Source: Bacteroidota bacterium
GTDB taxonomy: Bacteria; Bacteroidota; Bacteroidia; AKYH767-A; OLB10
DNA: 64,000 nt
NCBI GenBank assembly: GCA_016713445.1
Contig: JADJPB010000004.1
Location: 124,001 to 188,000, forward strand
Reading direction: 5' to 3'
Positions within the stretch are counted from its first letter, which is position 1. Every line of letters begins with the position of its first letter. The position numbers and the translations under genes were made by a program. Below are positions 1-9,296 of this stretch, piece by piece. Below the pieces are notes generated by a model. The model did not search any database and was not told the DNA's origin. It worked only from the letters and a program-made list of their open reading frames with translations.

Positions 1-161
1 CTTGGTCGTATATTTTACGAGTAATGCGACAACATAATTTGCGATACATAGGACGTGAAGAAAGCGCAAGTCCTGCAACAGGTTCGCATAAACAACATGA
101 AAAGGAGCAGAAAGCAATTCTGGATGAAGTGTTTTCTTCACAACTCGTTCCTTCTAATTAA
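1..161 (+). CDS. sucA: 2-oxoglutarate dehydrogenase E1 component, C-terminal end (partial)
   Basis: Only the last ~53 codons are inside the window, ending at TAA 159-161. In the frame starting at base 3 the translation reads WSYILRVMRQ, then RYIGREESASPATGSHKQH, which matches the conserved C-terminus of the E1 (decarboxylating) subunit of 2-oxoglutarate dehydrogenase, including the hallmark ASPATG-xxxxH-xxE segment. The enzyme is thiamine-diphosphate dependent and feeds the E2 subunit encoded 30 bp downstream, so the pair is probably one TCA-cycle operon. The fragment is in frame throughout and shows no damage. Identification rests on the short tail plus its neighbour. Confidence 0.85.
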   Translation, partial: WSYILRVMRQHNLRYIGREESASPATGSHKQHEKEQKAILDEVFSSQLVPSN

Positions 162-191
162 TTTTATTATTTATTCTCAATTTGAAATATT

Positions 192-1472
192 ATGGCCGTT
201 GAATTAAAAGTACCCTCTCCCGGAGAATCTATTACAGAAGTACAAATTGCACAGTGGTTGAAAGCCGATGGTGATTATGTGGAGCGTGATGAAGAAGTAG
301 CTGAAATAGATTCTGATAAAGCAACACTCAGCTTAGTTGCTGAAGTAAGTGGTATTTTAAAAATATTAGTACAAGCAGGAGAGACGGTTGCTGTTGGAGC
401 CGTGGTTGCCAGCATCGATGCGAGTGCAGCAGCTCCCGAAAAGAAAGTGGTAGAAGAGAAAGCCGCTCCTGAAAAAGCTGCATCGGAAAAAGTTTCATCA
501 GAAAAAGCAGAAGCAGATCCAGTTGCTAAAAAATCCGACAACGATAGTTACGCAGCCGGACATCCAAGCATTGCAGCAAAAAAGTTGATGGAAGAGAATT
601 CCATCGCCGCAAAACAAGTTACTCCAACAGGAAAAGATGGTCGCATTACGAAAGGAGATGTACTTGAAACTATAAGTAAAGGTCCAGTTACTTCTGTAAA
701 CCCATCGGAACAAACCATCGCTGAAAAGAGTGGTGTAGTGAGTCGTGAAATGCGCAAGGAAAAGATGAGTATGTTGCGTAAAAAGGTTGCTCAACGATTA
801 GTAGCCGTGAAGCAAGAGACCGCTATGCTTACCACTTTTAATGAAGTGGATATGTCAGCCATCATGGAAGTGCGTAAGTTGTATAAAGATAAATTCAAAG
901 AGAAACATGGAGTGGGGTTAGGCTTCATGAGTTTTTTCACGAAGGCTGTTTGTGAAGCAATGAAGGAGTTTCCATATGTGAATGCGCAAATCGACGGCGA
1001 TGAAATGATTTTGCATGAATACTGCGATATCGGTATTGCCGTAAGCGCACCTAAAGGATTAATGGTGCCCGTGATTCGCAACGCTGAAAGTTTGAGCTTA
1101 GCAAAAATTGAATCAACAATCATTGAATTAGCCACAAAAGCACGCGACGGGAAATTATCGATCGATGAAATGACCGGCGGAACATTTACTATTACTAACG
1201 GCGGCGTGTTTGGTTCGATGATGTCGACACCCATCATTAACCCACCACAGAGCGCCATTTTAGGAATGCATAATATTATCGAACGTCCCATGGCCATTCA
1301 TGGTAAAGTGGAAATTCGTTCGATGATGTACCTGGCGTTATCCTACGATCATCGAATCATCGATGGAAAAGATTCAGTAGGATTTTTAGTGCGCGTAAAG
1401 CAAATGCTCGAAGAACCCATCAAACTCATGACCGCCGGAAAAGATCCGATGAAAATTTTACTCGAACTCTAG
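192..1472 (+). CDS. sucB: Dihydrolipoyllysine-residue succinyltransferase (2-oxoglutarate dehydrogenase E2)
   Basis: Transfers the succinyl group from E1-bound ThDP to CoA through a swinging lipoyl arm. The 426-residue protein has the full E2 layout: N-terminal lipoyl domain (about 1-77) with the lipoylated lysine in EIDSDKATL, an Ala/Glu/Lys-rich linker (about 80-115), a peripheral subunit-binding domain (about 120-160, HPSIAAKKLMEE...GKDGRITKGDV), and the catalytic domain (about 190-426) ending in the active-site signature SYDHRIIDG. The length is normal for the family. ATG 192 follows the sucA stop by 30 bp, so E1 and E2 are probably cotranscribed. The reading frame is intact. Confidence 0.95.
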   Translation: MAVELKVPSPGESITEVQIAQWLKADGDYVERDEEVAEIDSDKATLSLVAEVSGILKILVQAGETVAVGAVVASIDASAAAPEKKVVEEKAAPEKAASEKVSSEKAEADPVAKKSDNDSYAAGHPSIAAKKLMEENSIAAKQVTPTGKDGRITKGDVLETISKGPVTSVNPSEQTIAEKSGVVSREMRKEKMSMLRKKVAQRLVAVKQETAMLTTFNEVDMSAIMEVRKLYKDKFKEKHGVGLGFMSFFTKAVCEAMKEFPYVNAQIDGDEMILHEYCDIGIAVSAPKGLMVPVIRNAESLSLAKIESTIIELATKARDGKLSIDEMTGGTFTITNGGVFGSMMSTPIINPPQSAILGMHNIIERPMAIHGKVEIRSMMYLALSYDHRIIDGKDSVGFLVRVKQMLEEPIKLMTAGKDPMKILLEL

Positions 1473-1734
1473 AGTAGGTGGGAGAGGGTAGGAGATCGGG
1501 AGATGGGAGATGGGAGTGCCCTGAGCTTGTCGAAGGGAGAGATTACTTGCACTGCCGCTGATTTATCTTTTGCGAACCTGCGTCTTCCCGTGTTCCTTGC
1601 GGTTAAGATTTTATTATATAAGGAGTTAGAAGCTTAATTCATTCTCGAATAAAACTCTCTTCAGATTTCAACTCTATATCTTAAAACCACTAGATTAATT
1701 CATCTTCAAATCTTCAAATTATTCCATTTTCAAA
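1473..1734. repeat. Convergent intergenic region with degenerate repeat (CCCTgagcttgtcgaAGGG)
   Basis: Between the convergent ends of sucB and the Nfu gene there is no coding potential that I can support. It starts with a purine-rich G/A tract (about 1476-1516), followed by the imperfect palindrome at 1519-1537 (CCCTGAGCTTGTCGAAGGG), and then a GCGTCTTCCCGTGTTCCTTGCGG stretch related to the degenerate GCG/CAAAG-type repeats seen in other spacers of this window (6.7, 15.9 and 24.2 kb). The rest is AT-rich. No strong intrinsic terminator is visible. Confidence 0.5.
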
Positions 1735-2379
1735 TTATTCAGAAACCGCCACCACTTCTTCTACCCCTGGCACCATCTGCTTCAATAAATTTTCTATTCC
1801 TGATTTCAATGTAATCGTCGAACTCGGACATCCACTGCACGCCCCTTTCAAGACCACACTCACCACACCATTTTTGTACGAACGAAAATGTATTGCACCA
1901 CCATCACCTTCTACTGCCGGACGAATATATTCATCTAACAACTCCATGATTTTTTTTTCTGCTTCAGGATCAGGTTCCGTGTCGATTTGTGGTCGCGCAG
2001 GTTTTTCTGCTGCTTTCACTTCAGGCGTTACAGGAATCGGTTTTTTGTTTGGGATATGATTTTCATCAAATGGAGAATTCAAAAACAATTTTTCATCCGA
2101 CATTAAAAATCCACGAATAAATTCGCGAAGAATATTACTGATGTCAAACCAATCCACTTCACTGTCTTTGTTGATGGTAACAAAATTGGTATTGATAAAA
2201 ACTTTATTGACTCCGCTAAATGCAAACAATTGCGCCGCTAACGGACAATTAGTCGTTTCATCGGGGTGATTGTATTCAACGCTTCCGCCTTCTAATAACA
2301 TCACATCTGCAACAAACTTTAAGCTATTGGGGTTGGGAGTTAACTCCGCATATACGTTGATAGGTCGAGTAGTATTCAT
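1735..2379 (-). CDS. Nfu/NifU-like iron-sulfur cluster carrier protein
   Basis: Probably an Fe-S cluster carrier that accepts a [4Fe-4S] cluster and delivers it to apo-proteins in the cytosol. The ~214-residue product has an N-terminal Nfu_N-type domain (about 5-95, starting INVYAELTPNPNSLKF) and a C-terminal NifU domain (about 130-214) with the cluster-binding CxxC in GACSGCPSS. The ORF extends further upstream to 2490, but ATG 2379 is the better start: it begins exactly where family homology begins and lies 6 nt after a -7 promoter element. It is divergent from nadB, whose product, in the wider quinolinate pathway, feeds the Fe-S enzyme NadA. The reading frame is intact. Confidence 0.88.
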   Translation of the reverse strand: MNTTRPINVYAELTPNPNSLKFVADVMLLEGGSVEYNHPDETTNCPLAAQLFAFSGVNKVFINTNFVTINKDSEVDWFDISNILREFIRGFLMSDEKLFLNSPFDENHIPNKKPIPVTPEVKAAEKPARPQIDTEPDPEAEKKIMELLDEYIRPAVEGDGGAIHFRSYKNGVVSVVLKGACSGCPSSTITLKSGIENLLKQMVPGVEEVVAVSE

Positions 2380-2385
2380 GTTTTG

Positions 2386-2393
2386 CAAAGATA
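2386..2393 (-). promoter_or_regulatory. Bacteroidota -7 element (TATCTTTG) for the Nfu gene
   Basis: On the minus strand this reads TATCTTTG, a perfect match to TAnnTTTG. Its last base is 6 nt from ATG 2379, so the transcript would be leaderless or nearly so. A TTG sits about 24 bp upstream on the same strand (2418-2420), slightly further than usual. This supports the shorter start of the gene. Confidence 0.55.
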
Positions 2394-2481
2394 CGGCTTC
2401 ATGTTCAGAATAAGATTCAATTTTAAGGTTGTAAATTGTATTTTTGCCTCCAGCTTGCAATTCTAATTGTAGGTGAATAGT

Positions 2482-4055
2482 ATGCAACAAAAATAGATTT
2501 CCTTATTATCGGGTCTGGAATTGCCGGCTTGAGTTATGCGTTGAAGGTGGCGAACCACGGTAAGGTCTTGGTAATCACGAAGGCGAACCGTGATGAAACG
2601 AATACGAAGTATGCGCAGGGTGGAATTGCAGCAGTTACGTATGCTCCAGATTCCATCGAAAAGCATATTGCCGACACACTTGATGCGGGCGACGGAATTT
2701 GCGACGAGGAAATCGTTCGCTTGGTGATTACAGAAGGTGTGGAAAGAATTGAAGAGTTGATTCATTGGGGGACTGATTTCGATAAAAATGCAGAAGGAAC
2801 TTTCGATCTTGCTCGAGAAGGTGGACATAGTGAACATCGCATCTTGCATCATAAGGATAGAACAGGAGCGGAGATTGAACGTACTTTACTCGAGCAAATC
2901 AATACACATCCCAACATTGAATTGCATACACATCTTTTTGCATTGGATCTCATCACACAACATCATTTGGGACAAGAAGTCACTCGCAGTACGGGTGGAA
3001 TTGAATGTTATGGTGTGTATGCACTGAATTTGAAAACAAATAAAGTAGAAACGATTCAATCTAAAATTACCTTAGTAGCTACTGGAGGCGCTGGACAATT
3101 ATACCGAACCTCCACCAATCCCACCATTGCAACGGGCGATGGTGTGGCGATGGTGTATAGAGCGAAAGGTACGGTGCGTGATATGGAATTTATTCAGTTT
3201 CATCCTACGGGATTGTATCATCCTACCGAGAGTCCTTGCTTTTTGATTTCTGAAGCGGTAAGAGGGGCAGGAGCTATTCTTCGAACACGCGATGGAATTG
3301 AATTCATGCAACATTATGACGAACGTTCTTCATTAGCTCCTCGCGATATCGTAGCGCGCGCAATCGACAATGAAATAAAAAAGAGCGGTGCTGATTACGT
3401 TTACCTCGATTGTACCATGATCGACAAAGCGCATTTTGAAACGCATTTTCCAACCATCCTGAAGAAATGTTTGAGCCTGCGGATCGATCCATCAAAAGAT
3501 TTTATTCCAGTAGCACCCGCCGCGCATTATTTATGTGGAGGAATTAGCGTGGATGAAAATGGAAGCAGCGACATCAAAAATTTATATGCCGCCGGAGAAT
3601 GTGCACGCACCGGCTTGCATGGAGGAAATCGATTGGCTTCAAATTCACTGTTGGAAGCCCTGGTGTTTTCTCATCGTGCGTATATGCATGGCGTTAGTGC
3701 ATTCACGGAAGTTGAATTTAAGGAAGATATTCCCGATTGGAATGCAGAGGGAACATCCGCACCCAAGGAAATGATTCTTATTACAGAGAACAGAAGAGAA
3801 TTGCAATCTCTTATGACAAATTATGTAGGCATCGTACGTAATAATACGCGACTTAAACGTGCCCTCGATCGACTCCGTATCATCTATGGCGAAACCGAAG
3901 CATTGTACGAGCGAACTGTAGTTTCTCCTGCCTTATGTGAGCTTCGAAACATGATTAATTTGTCTTATCTTGTCGTGAAAGCGGCAATGGCACGAACCGA
4001 AAACCGAGGACTTCATTACAATTCGGATTTACTTGATTCGAAACCGAAGAAATAA
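2482..4055 (+). CDS. nadB: L-aspartate oxidase (frame broken at codon 4-5)
   Basis: FAD enzyme that oxidises L-aspartate to iminoaspartate, the first step of de novo NAD synthesis. After the break the translation gives DFLIIGSGIAG, the GxGxxG dinucleotide-binding motif, then the succinate-dehydrogenase/NadB flavoprotein landmarks: KYAQGGIAAV, EGGHSEHRI, QFHPTG, RGAGAILR and the GGISVDENGS / HGGNRLASNSLLEAL segment near residue 350. Length (~525 aa) is normal. ATG 2482 is out of frame with the rest because the A run at 2489-2493 has five A; with six A the start reads MQQKIDFLII. Without that correction the open frame only starts at 2529 and lacks the FAD loop. The LuxE-like gene starts 5 bp after its stop. 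Confidence 0.92.
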
Positions 4056-4060
4056 AAACA

Positions 4061-5041
4061 ATGAACGCGCACCCTTTTTTTTCAATCACTGATGAAGCTG
4101 CTTTTCAAGAGGTAGCTTTGCAAGTTTTTAGGGAGCAATCGAAGAAAGTAAAAGTGTATCGAGAATATTTAGCAGCTATAAATATAGATCCACAAACTGT
4201 AAACTGTTGGGAGGATATTCCTTATTTACCTATCGAGTTTTTTCGAACTCGTAAAGTCATTAAAGAAAATTTAAACGCAGAAGTGATTTTTCAGAGTAGT
4301 GGTAGCACGTCCGCACTATCTTCCAAACATTTTGTTGCAGATACACAATTGTACATCGAAAGTTTTACGCGCGGATTTGAAAGGAACTACGGAAATATCG
4401 GTGAATACGCCTTGCTTGCATTGTTGCCGTCTTACTTGCAAAAAGGAGACTCGTCATTAGTATTTATGACCGACTATCTAATCAAACAAAGTAATAATGC
4501 ATTCAGCGGATTTTACCTCGACGATTATTCTTCTTTAGCGAAAACATTAAGCACGCTGAAAGACCATCGGCACAAAACAATTTTATTAGGAGTGAGCTAT
4601 GCATTACTCGATTTAGCCGAACAGTTTCCCATGCAATTCCCCGAACTTATCATCATGGAAACCGGCGGAATGAAAGGCAGAAGAAAAGAATTGGTGAAAG
4701 AAGAATTGTATGCGATTTTAAAAATCGGGTTTGGAGTTGAAAAAATCCACTCCGAATATGGAATGACGGAACTTTTGTCGCAAGCCTACTCATCGGGAGA
4801 TGGAATTTATGATTGCCCACCTTGGATGAAGGTACGCATCCGTGAAATGAACGACCCTTTTCATTTTGTGAATCACGGGAAAACTGGTGGCGTTTGCATC
4901 ACTGATTTGGCAAATGCAGAATCTTGTGCATTCATCGCTACTCAGGATTTAGGGCGACAACACCCCAATGGAACCTTCGAAATATTAGGTCGTTTTGATG
5001 ATTCGGAGGCTCGAGGATGTAATTTATTGGTCGATTTTTAA
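4061..5041 (+). CDS. LuxE-like acyl-protein synthetase
   Basis: A 326-residue member of the LuxE / acyl-protein synthetase branch of the ANL (adenylating) superfamily. Seen: the P-loop-like FQSSGSTSALSSKH (about 84-97) corresponding to the SxGSTG loop of acyl-activating enzymes, ETGGMKGRRKEL (about 206), HSEYGMTELLSQ (about 237), matching the YGxTE motif, and a C-terminal DLG plus GRFDDSEARG. Family members activate a fatty or other acyl acid with ATP and load it on an enzyme thiol. There are no lux partners here, so this is not bioluminescence. It follows nadB by 5 bp and is likely cotranscribed, although the functional link is unclear. A sugar-transferase gene downstream would fit a surface-polysaccharide role, which is inference. 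Confidence 0.78.
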   Translation: MNAHPFFSITDEAAFQEVALQVFREQSKKVKVYREYLAAINIDPQTVNCWEDIPYLPIEFFRTRKVIKENLNAEVIFQSSGSTSALSSKHFVADTQLYIESFTRGFERNYGNIGEYALLALLPSYLQKGDSSLVFMTDYLIKQSNNAFSGFYLDDYSSLAKTLSTLKDHRHKTILLGVSYALLDLAEQFPMQFPELIIMETGGMKGRRKELVKEELYAILKIGFGVEKIHSEYGMTELLSQAYSSGDGIYDCPPWMKVRIREMNDPFHFVNHGKTGGVCITDLANAESCAFIATQDLGRQHPNGTFEILGRFDDSEARGCNLLVDF

Positions 5042-5208
5042 GGGTTTAATAGGCTGGATCTACCCATAAATAACCTCATTTGTCCCTTATAAGTGAATAT
5101 TTACCAAGAATTCGACCTCTTTTAAGGAAGGTTTGAATCTTTTCCTCTATATAGTGCGTAGATTTGCTTACACAATTAAGATTACCTACAAAGCAATATT
5201 ATTCTTAA

Positions 5209-6594
5209 ATGGCCATTGGCTACTCGCGTTACTTAAAAGCGATCTATTTGTTTATAGATTTTGTTCTGCTGAACTTGGTTTTCTGTGGAATTAGTTTCTA
5301 TTTCAAATAACCCAATCTGCATGCTGACCCTAATTTCTTAGCTCAGTTTTTATACATTAATTTGTTTTGGTCTATTACGATAGCGTTCATTCGTGTACAT
5401 GAAATTGATCGGGGTTTACGATTTGAGCAATTATTCACGCAATATTTAAGAGCATATGGGTTATTTAGTATTTTACTCGTTGTGTTTCTTTATTTTTTAG
5501 ATGGGTTTTTTATTCCAGTATTTCATGTAGAACTAAAAATTGTTGTGTGGGGTGGTGTATTCCTTTTGTGGAGATCACTGATGGGATTCTTTATCAATTT
5601 CCTTCGTCGACGCGGAATGAATTTTCGAAAAGTAATTATTGTAGGTAACGGACATCCAGCAAAGGAGATGATGAAGTTCTTCGAAAATCACCCGGAAATT
5701 GGTTACCATCTCAAGGGAATATTTTGTGACCCAACCAGTTTGCTGGAAAAGGAGCAAATCACAGGAGGAATACAAGATGCGAAGACGTATTCTTTGGAAA
5801 ATAAAATTGATGAAATCTATTGTTCACTCTCTGGATTGAAAATTGATCAAGTGACCGACTTAATGAACTTCGCCGATAATAATATGATTCGATTTAAAGT
5901 AATTCCCGACTTTCGAGGATTCTTAAATCGACGTATAAAAATTGATTTTTACGATTTGGTTCCTGTGCTCAGTATGCGCAATGAACCGTTGCAAAATACT
6001 TTCAACCGAATTATTAAACGTGCATTCGATATTGTTTTTTCGGCTATTGTTTTAATTCTAATTTCTCCCATAGCCTTTTTGATTTTCACACCCCTCATCA
6101 AATTAAGCTCGAAAGGTCCTGTGTTTTTTAAGCAATTACGCTCTGGACGTAACAATGAAGAATTTTATTGTTACAAATTTCGTACGATGCATGTTAACGA
6201 CGAAGCCGATTCGAAACAAGCAGAAAAAGGAGATGCTCGCATCACCAAAATTGGCGCGTTCTTGCGTAAAACCAGTCTCGACGAATTACCTCAATTTTAC
6301 AATGCGCTCATCGGAAATATGTCGGTAGTAGGTCCGCGCCCACACATGCTAAAGCATACCGAAGAATACTCCAAGCTCGTCGACAAATTCATGGTGCGCC
6401 AACTCGTAAAACCTGGCGTAACAGGATGGGCGCAAGTGCACGGACTCCGTGGCGACACCCGCGATAATACACTCATGGAAAAAAGAGTGGAGTACGATGT
6501 TTGGTATTTGGAAAATTGGTCGCCGCTTTTGGATATTAAAATTGTGATCATCACTGCTTGGCAAGTTATTTCTGGGAAGCACACGGGGGAGTAA
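5209..6594 (+). CDS. Polyprenyl-phosphate sugar phosphotransferase (WcaJ/exopolysaccharide type), interrupted by in-frame TAA
   Basis: Initiating transferase that places a sugar-1-phosphate on undecaprenyl phosphate at the inner membrane. The C-terminal bacterial sugar transferase domain (about residues 265-461 of the joined frame) is textbook: KRAFDIVFSAIV transmembrane helix, YKFRTM, LRKTSLDELPQF, VGPRP and KPGVTGWAQVHG. The N-terminal part has several hydrophobic segments and a CoA-binding-like region (about 140-240). ATG 5209 opens the frame (MAIGYSRYLKAIYLF), but a TAA at 5308-5310 interrupts it. Reading resumes in the same frame (PNLHADPNFLAQF), so this is a substitution-type nonsense codon and not a frameshift. 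Downstream there is a TTG at 5362 and no in-frame ATG until 5581. The gene is either broken or carries a base error. Confidence 0.82.
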
Positions 6595-6928
6595 GTTTTT
6601 AGTCATTGATTAAACTTAGAGGACAAGAAAAGCGAATTAGCACGAAAATGCGAAATTTGATTGTTGAGAGGTTTTTAAATTCTAGCTCTTATATTATTTA
6701 CAGTTTAACCGCTAGGAACGCAAAGAAGGCGCAAGGGGCGCAGGGTCACACTAAAAAAATCGAAGTGAAATTATTTCGTTTCTAGTAAAATCTAGCAGCT
6801 TGAAGCCAGCAGCCAGCAGCTTCTTCAATCCGAAGCCCAATCATTATTTCAACGATAAACATTATTAAAACTAAATTTTCCCCCTTTTCCTTGATCCTTG
6901 CCACTGTATCCTCTACTTTTGCGCTTCC
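6595..6928. repeat. Intergenic region with degenerate dispersed repeats
   Basis: No coding region is supportable. It contains a GCAAAG-type degenerate repeat (about 6709-6748: cgctaggaacgcaaagaagg, then cgcaaggggcgcagggt) similar in style to spacers at 15.9 and 24.2 kb, an AAGTGAAATTATTTC motif (about 6764) that recurs after nusA (27791), and a CAGCTTGAAGCCAGCAGCCAGCAGC tract (about 6796) with a related CTTGAAGCTTGAAGCCAGAAGC tract at 56612. The last 40 bases hold the ctaB promoter. Confidence 0.45.
6914..6921 (+). promoter_or_regulatory. Bacteroidota -7 element (TACTTTTG) for ctaB
   Basis: TACTTTTG fits TAnnTTTG. A TTG lies at 6891-6893, 20 bp upstream, which is the usual -33/-7 spacing. 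The element ends 7 nt before ATG 6929, so the ctaB mRNA is probably leaderless or has only a few leader bases. Confidence 0.6.
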
Positions 6929-7816
6929 ATGGACCCCCAAATTCTTCTTGAACGACCTAATACGTTGACAGCCAAGATTTCAGATTACGCTACGTTCGGA
7001 AAAATGCGCTTGGCTTCTTTGGTGGTTTTTTCGGCAGCTATGGCTTTTTTAACTGCTCCCGGTCCCATCAATTGGACATCGTTTATGATGTTGATTATAG
7101 GGGGTGTGCTTACTACTGCTTCTGCTAATGGTTTTAATCAGGTCATCGAGCGTGATTTAGATAAATTGATGGCTCGTACCGCAAGTCGTCCAATCCCCGA
7201 AGGTCGTATGTCGGCACAGGAAGGATGGATTACCGCCACGGTTTTTGGATTGATGGGAGTGTTCATCTTAACCTATTATTTGAATGTTACTTGTGGGCTG
7301 TTAGGGTTGTTGTCTATCGCCCTTTACACATTAGCATATACACCTATGAAACGTCGCTCACCTTTTGCGGTTTTTGTAGGTGCAATTCCCGGAGCTATTC
7401 CGCCACTACTAGGATGGGTGGCAGCTACCGGTGAATTTGGTATTGGTGCATGGTTATTATTCAGTATTCAATTTTTATGGCAGTTCCCGCATTTTTGGGC
7501 AATCGCCTGGGTGCTCGATGAGGATTATAAAAAAGCAGGATTTAAAATGTTGCCGAGTGGAGAGCGTGATCGTGACTCGGCTCGACAAGCTTTATTGTAT
7601 ACCATTTCATTGGTGCCTTTAGCCTTTATGCCTTATATTTTTGGAATTACCTCCTGGGTCGCTGTTGTGTTGATGGCTGTAGTGAGTATCTACTTTTTAT
7701 TTCTTGCTTATCGCTTGTACGATCGTTGCGATTTAGTGTCGGCTAGAAAATTAATGTTCGGTTCTTTTATTTATTTACCCATCGTGCAAGTCGCATTGGT
7801 GATTGATAAAGTTTGA
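6929..7816 (+). CDS. ctaB: Protoheme IX farnesyltransferase (haem O synthase)
   Basis: Integral membrane UbiA-family prenyltransferase that adds a farnesyl group to haem B, giving haem O, the precursor of the haem A used by the oxidase encoded in this window. The 295-residue protein has about eight or nine hydrophobic segments and both Asp-rich prenyl-diphosphate motifs: NGFNQVIERDLDKLMARTASRP (about 71-92, split by DxxxDxxM) and the second site near DEDYKKAG (about 200). YTPMKRRS is also conserved. It opens the oxidase-accessory cluster and its stop overlaps the leader of the next gene. No haem A synthase (ctaA) gene is in the window. Also called cyoE in enterics. Confidence 0.95.
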   Translation: MDPQILLERPNTLTAKISDYATFGKMRLASLVVFSAAMAFLTAPGPINWTSFMMLIIGGVLTTASANGFNQVIERDLDKLMARTASRPIPEGRMSAQEGWITATVFGLMGVFILTYYLNVTCGLLGLLSIALYTLAYTPMKRRSPFAVFVGAIPGAIPPLLGWVAATGEFGIGAWLLFSIQFLWQFPHFWAIAWVLDEDYKKAGFKMLPSGERDRDSARQALLYTISLVPLAFMPYIFGITSWVAVVLMAVVSIYFLFLAYRLYDRCDLVSARKLMFGSFIYLPIVQVALVIDKV

Positions 7817-7821
7817 TAATT

Positions 7822-8403
7822 ATGGAAATGACAATTGAAAATCAGTCTCAAGAAAAACCAAAAATAGCTACCGAAAAAGTACTGCTCGCCATTGGGATAG
7901 GGAGTATCGTAATGCTCTTCGCGGGGTTAACTTCGGGGTATCTCGTTCGACAAGCAGAAGGAAATTGGAAGTTTTTTGAGTTGCCTTCGGTTTTTTATAT
8001 CTCATCAGCAATTATTCTATTGAGTAGCCTAACGATGCAAATGGCTGTTAGAGCTGTTAAAAAAGATGAAATTGGTCAAGTGAAAAACTTTTTGCTGTTG
8101 ACATTAGGTCTGGGTTTAGCTTTTGTCTTTACTCAGTTTTTAGGATGGAACGAATTGGTTAAGAATAATGTTTTCTTTGCTGACAAGCTAACTCCTTCGG
8201 GTTCATTTTTCTATGTTCTCACTGGATTGCACTTAGCACATTTAGCATTTGGCTTGCTTGGGTTAATCGTTACTAACTCAAAATCAATTCGTGGACGATA
8301 TAATTCTAAAAATTATCTAGGAATTTCACTTTGTGCCACATATTGGCACTTTCTCGGAGGCCTTTGGATATATTTATTTGTATTTTTGGCCATCTATAGA
8401 TAA
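7822..8403 (+). CDS. Haem-copper oxidase subunit III-like protein (first of two)
   Basis: A ~193-residue membrane protein of the cytochrome c oxidase subunit III family with five hydrophobic segments. Family landmarks are the GLHLAHLAFGLLGL helix (about 136) and the C-terminal ATYWHFLGGLWIYLF (about 175), equivalent to the YWHFVDVVWLxLF signature. ATG 7822 is preferred over the TTG at 7813 that overlaps the ctaB stop. It is shorter than the second subunit III (280 aa) immediately downstream, so one is probably the core subunit III and the other a paralogous accessory protein. The pair plus subunit IV is a common arrangement in Bacteroidota. The reading frame is intact. Confidence 0.85.
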   Translation: MEMTIENQSQEKPKIATEKVLLAIGIGSIVMLFAGLTSGYLVRQAEGNWKFFELPSVFYISSAIILLSSLTMQMAVRAVKKDEIGQVKNFLLLTLGLGLAFVFTQFLGWNELVKNNVFFADKLTPSGSFFYVLTGLHLAHLAFGLLGLIVTNSKSIRGRYNSKNYLGISLCATYWHFLGGLWIYLFVFLAIYR

Positions 8404-8431
8404 TCGAACAATCTTAATTCTGATTTAAAGT

Positions 8432-9274
8432 ATGGCTGCAGAAGCTACAGTAAAACAAGAATCTCATTCCGCTAGTATGTGGAAGGGTGGTAAATCTCCA
8501 TTCAATGTGAGTTGGGGGAAAATGATGATGTGGTTTTTCCTGGTATCAGATGCCTTCACATTCTCTTCTTTAATCCTTGCATATGGAACCATGCGTCACC
8601 GCTTTGCCGAAGTATGGCCTAAAGCGAATGATGTGTTTACACATTTCCCATTTTATGACGGACATATTCCATTGGCCTATGTAGCCTTAATGACCTTTAT
8701 CCTTATCATGAGTTCGGTGACGATGGTTTTAGCGGTAGATGCAGGTCATCGCCGTGATAACAAGGGTGTTGCACTTTGGATGATCTTAACGATCGTAGGT
8801 GGATTCATGTTCTTGGGATCTCAAGCCTGGGAGTGGTATCACTTTATTCATGGAACACCTGCAGGTGCTTATATTATGCCTAACGGAGATGTATATAAAG
8901 TAGCTGAAAACGCTTACCATCTGCATCATTTAAATCCACCACACGATGCCTTAGTTTCTCCCTTGCATCAGGTGATCAGCGATAAAGCAGTTATTGCCGA
9001 TATCAAATCGAAAGCTGAACATATTCACGGAGCGAACCTGACTCGTAACGAGTACGGAAATCCACTCTTCGCCGATTTCTTCTTCTTTATTACCGGATTC
9101 CACGGATTCCACGTATTCTCGGGAGTGATCATTAATATTATCATCTTCCTCAATGTCCTCGCCGGCGTATATGCACGACGAGGTCACTATGAACACATTG
9201 AAAAAACCGGACTTTATTGGCATTTCGTAGATTTAGTTTGGGTATTCGTATTTACATTCTTCTATCTAGTATAA
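8432..9274 (+). CDS. coxC: Cytochrome c oxidase subunit III
   Basis: Non-catalytic core subunit of the aa3-type oxidase, thought to guard proton uptake and turnover stability. The 280-residue protein starts with a soluble N-terminus and has about five to six membrane helices. Landmarks are MMMWFFLVSDAFTFSSL (about 30), GSQAWEWYHF (about 129), FFFITGFHGFHVFSGV (about 211) and the C-terminal GLYWHFVDLVWVFVF (about 263). A ~50-residue hydrophilic insertion (about 140-205) lies between helices. It follows the first subunit-III-like gene by 28 bp and precedes subunit IV by 22 bp. The catalytic subunits I and II are about 41 kb downstream in the act-cox operon. Confidence 0.92.
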   Translation: MAAEATVKQESHSASMWKGGKSPFNVSWGKMMMWFFLVSDAFTFSSLILAYGTMRHRFAEVWPKANDVFTHFPFYDGHIPLAYVALMTFILIMSSVTMVLAVDAGHRRDNKGVALWMILTIVGGFMFLGSQAWEWYHFIHGTPAGAYIMPNGDVYKVAENAYHLHHLNPPHDALVSPLHQVISDKAVIADIKSKAEHIHGANLTRNEYGNPLFADFFFFITGFHGFHVFSGVIINIIIFLNVLAGVYARRGHYEHIEKTGLYWHFVDLVWVFVFTFFYLV

Positions 9275-9296
9275 TCATTAGCGTCTGATAAGCATT

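Noticed and set aside
2380..2490. Longer N-terminus for the Nfu protein up to 2490
   Set aside because: These 37 codons overlap both promoters of the divergent pair and show no domain similarity.
2482..2500. Programmed frameshifting at the A run in nadB
   Set aside because: The same one-base shortening of A6 occurs in many unrelated genes here, so an error is simpler than recoding; there is no stimulatory structure evident.
4061..5041. Bioluminescence (lux) locus
   Set aside because: Only a LuxE-like gene is present, with no luciferase or reductase genes around it.
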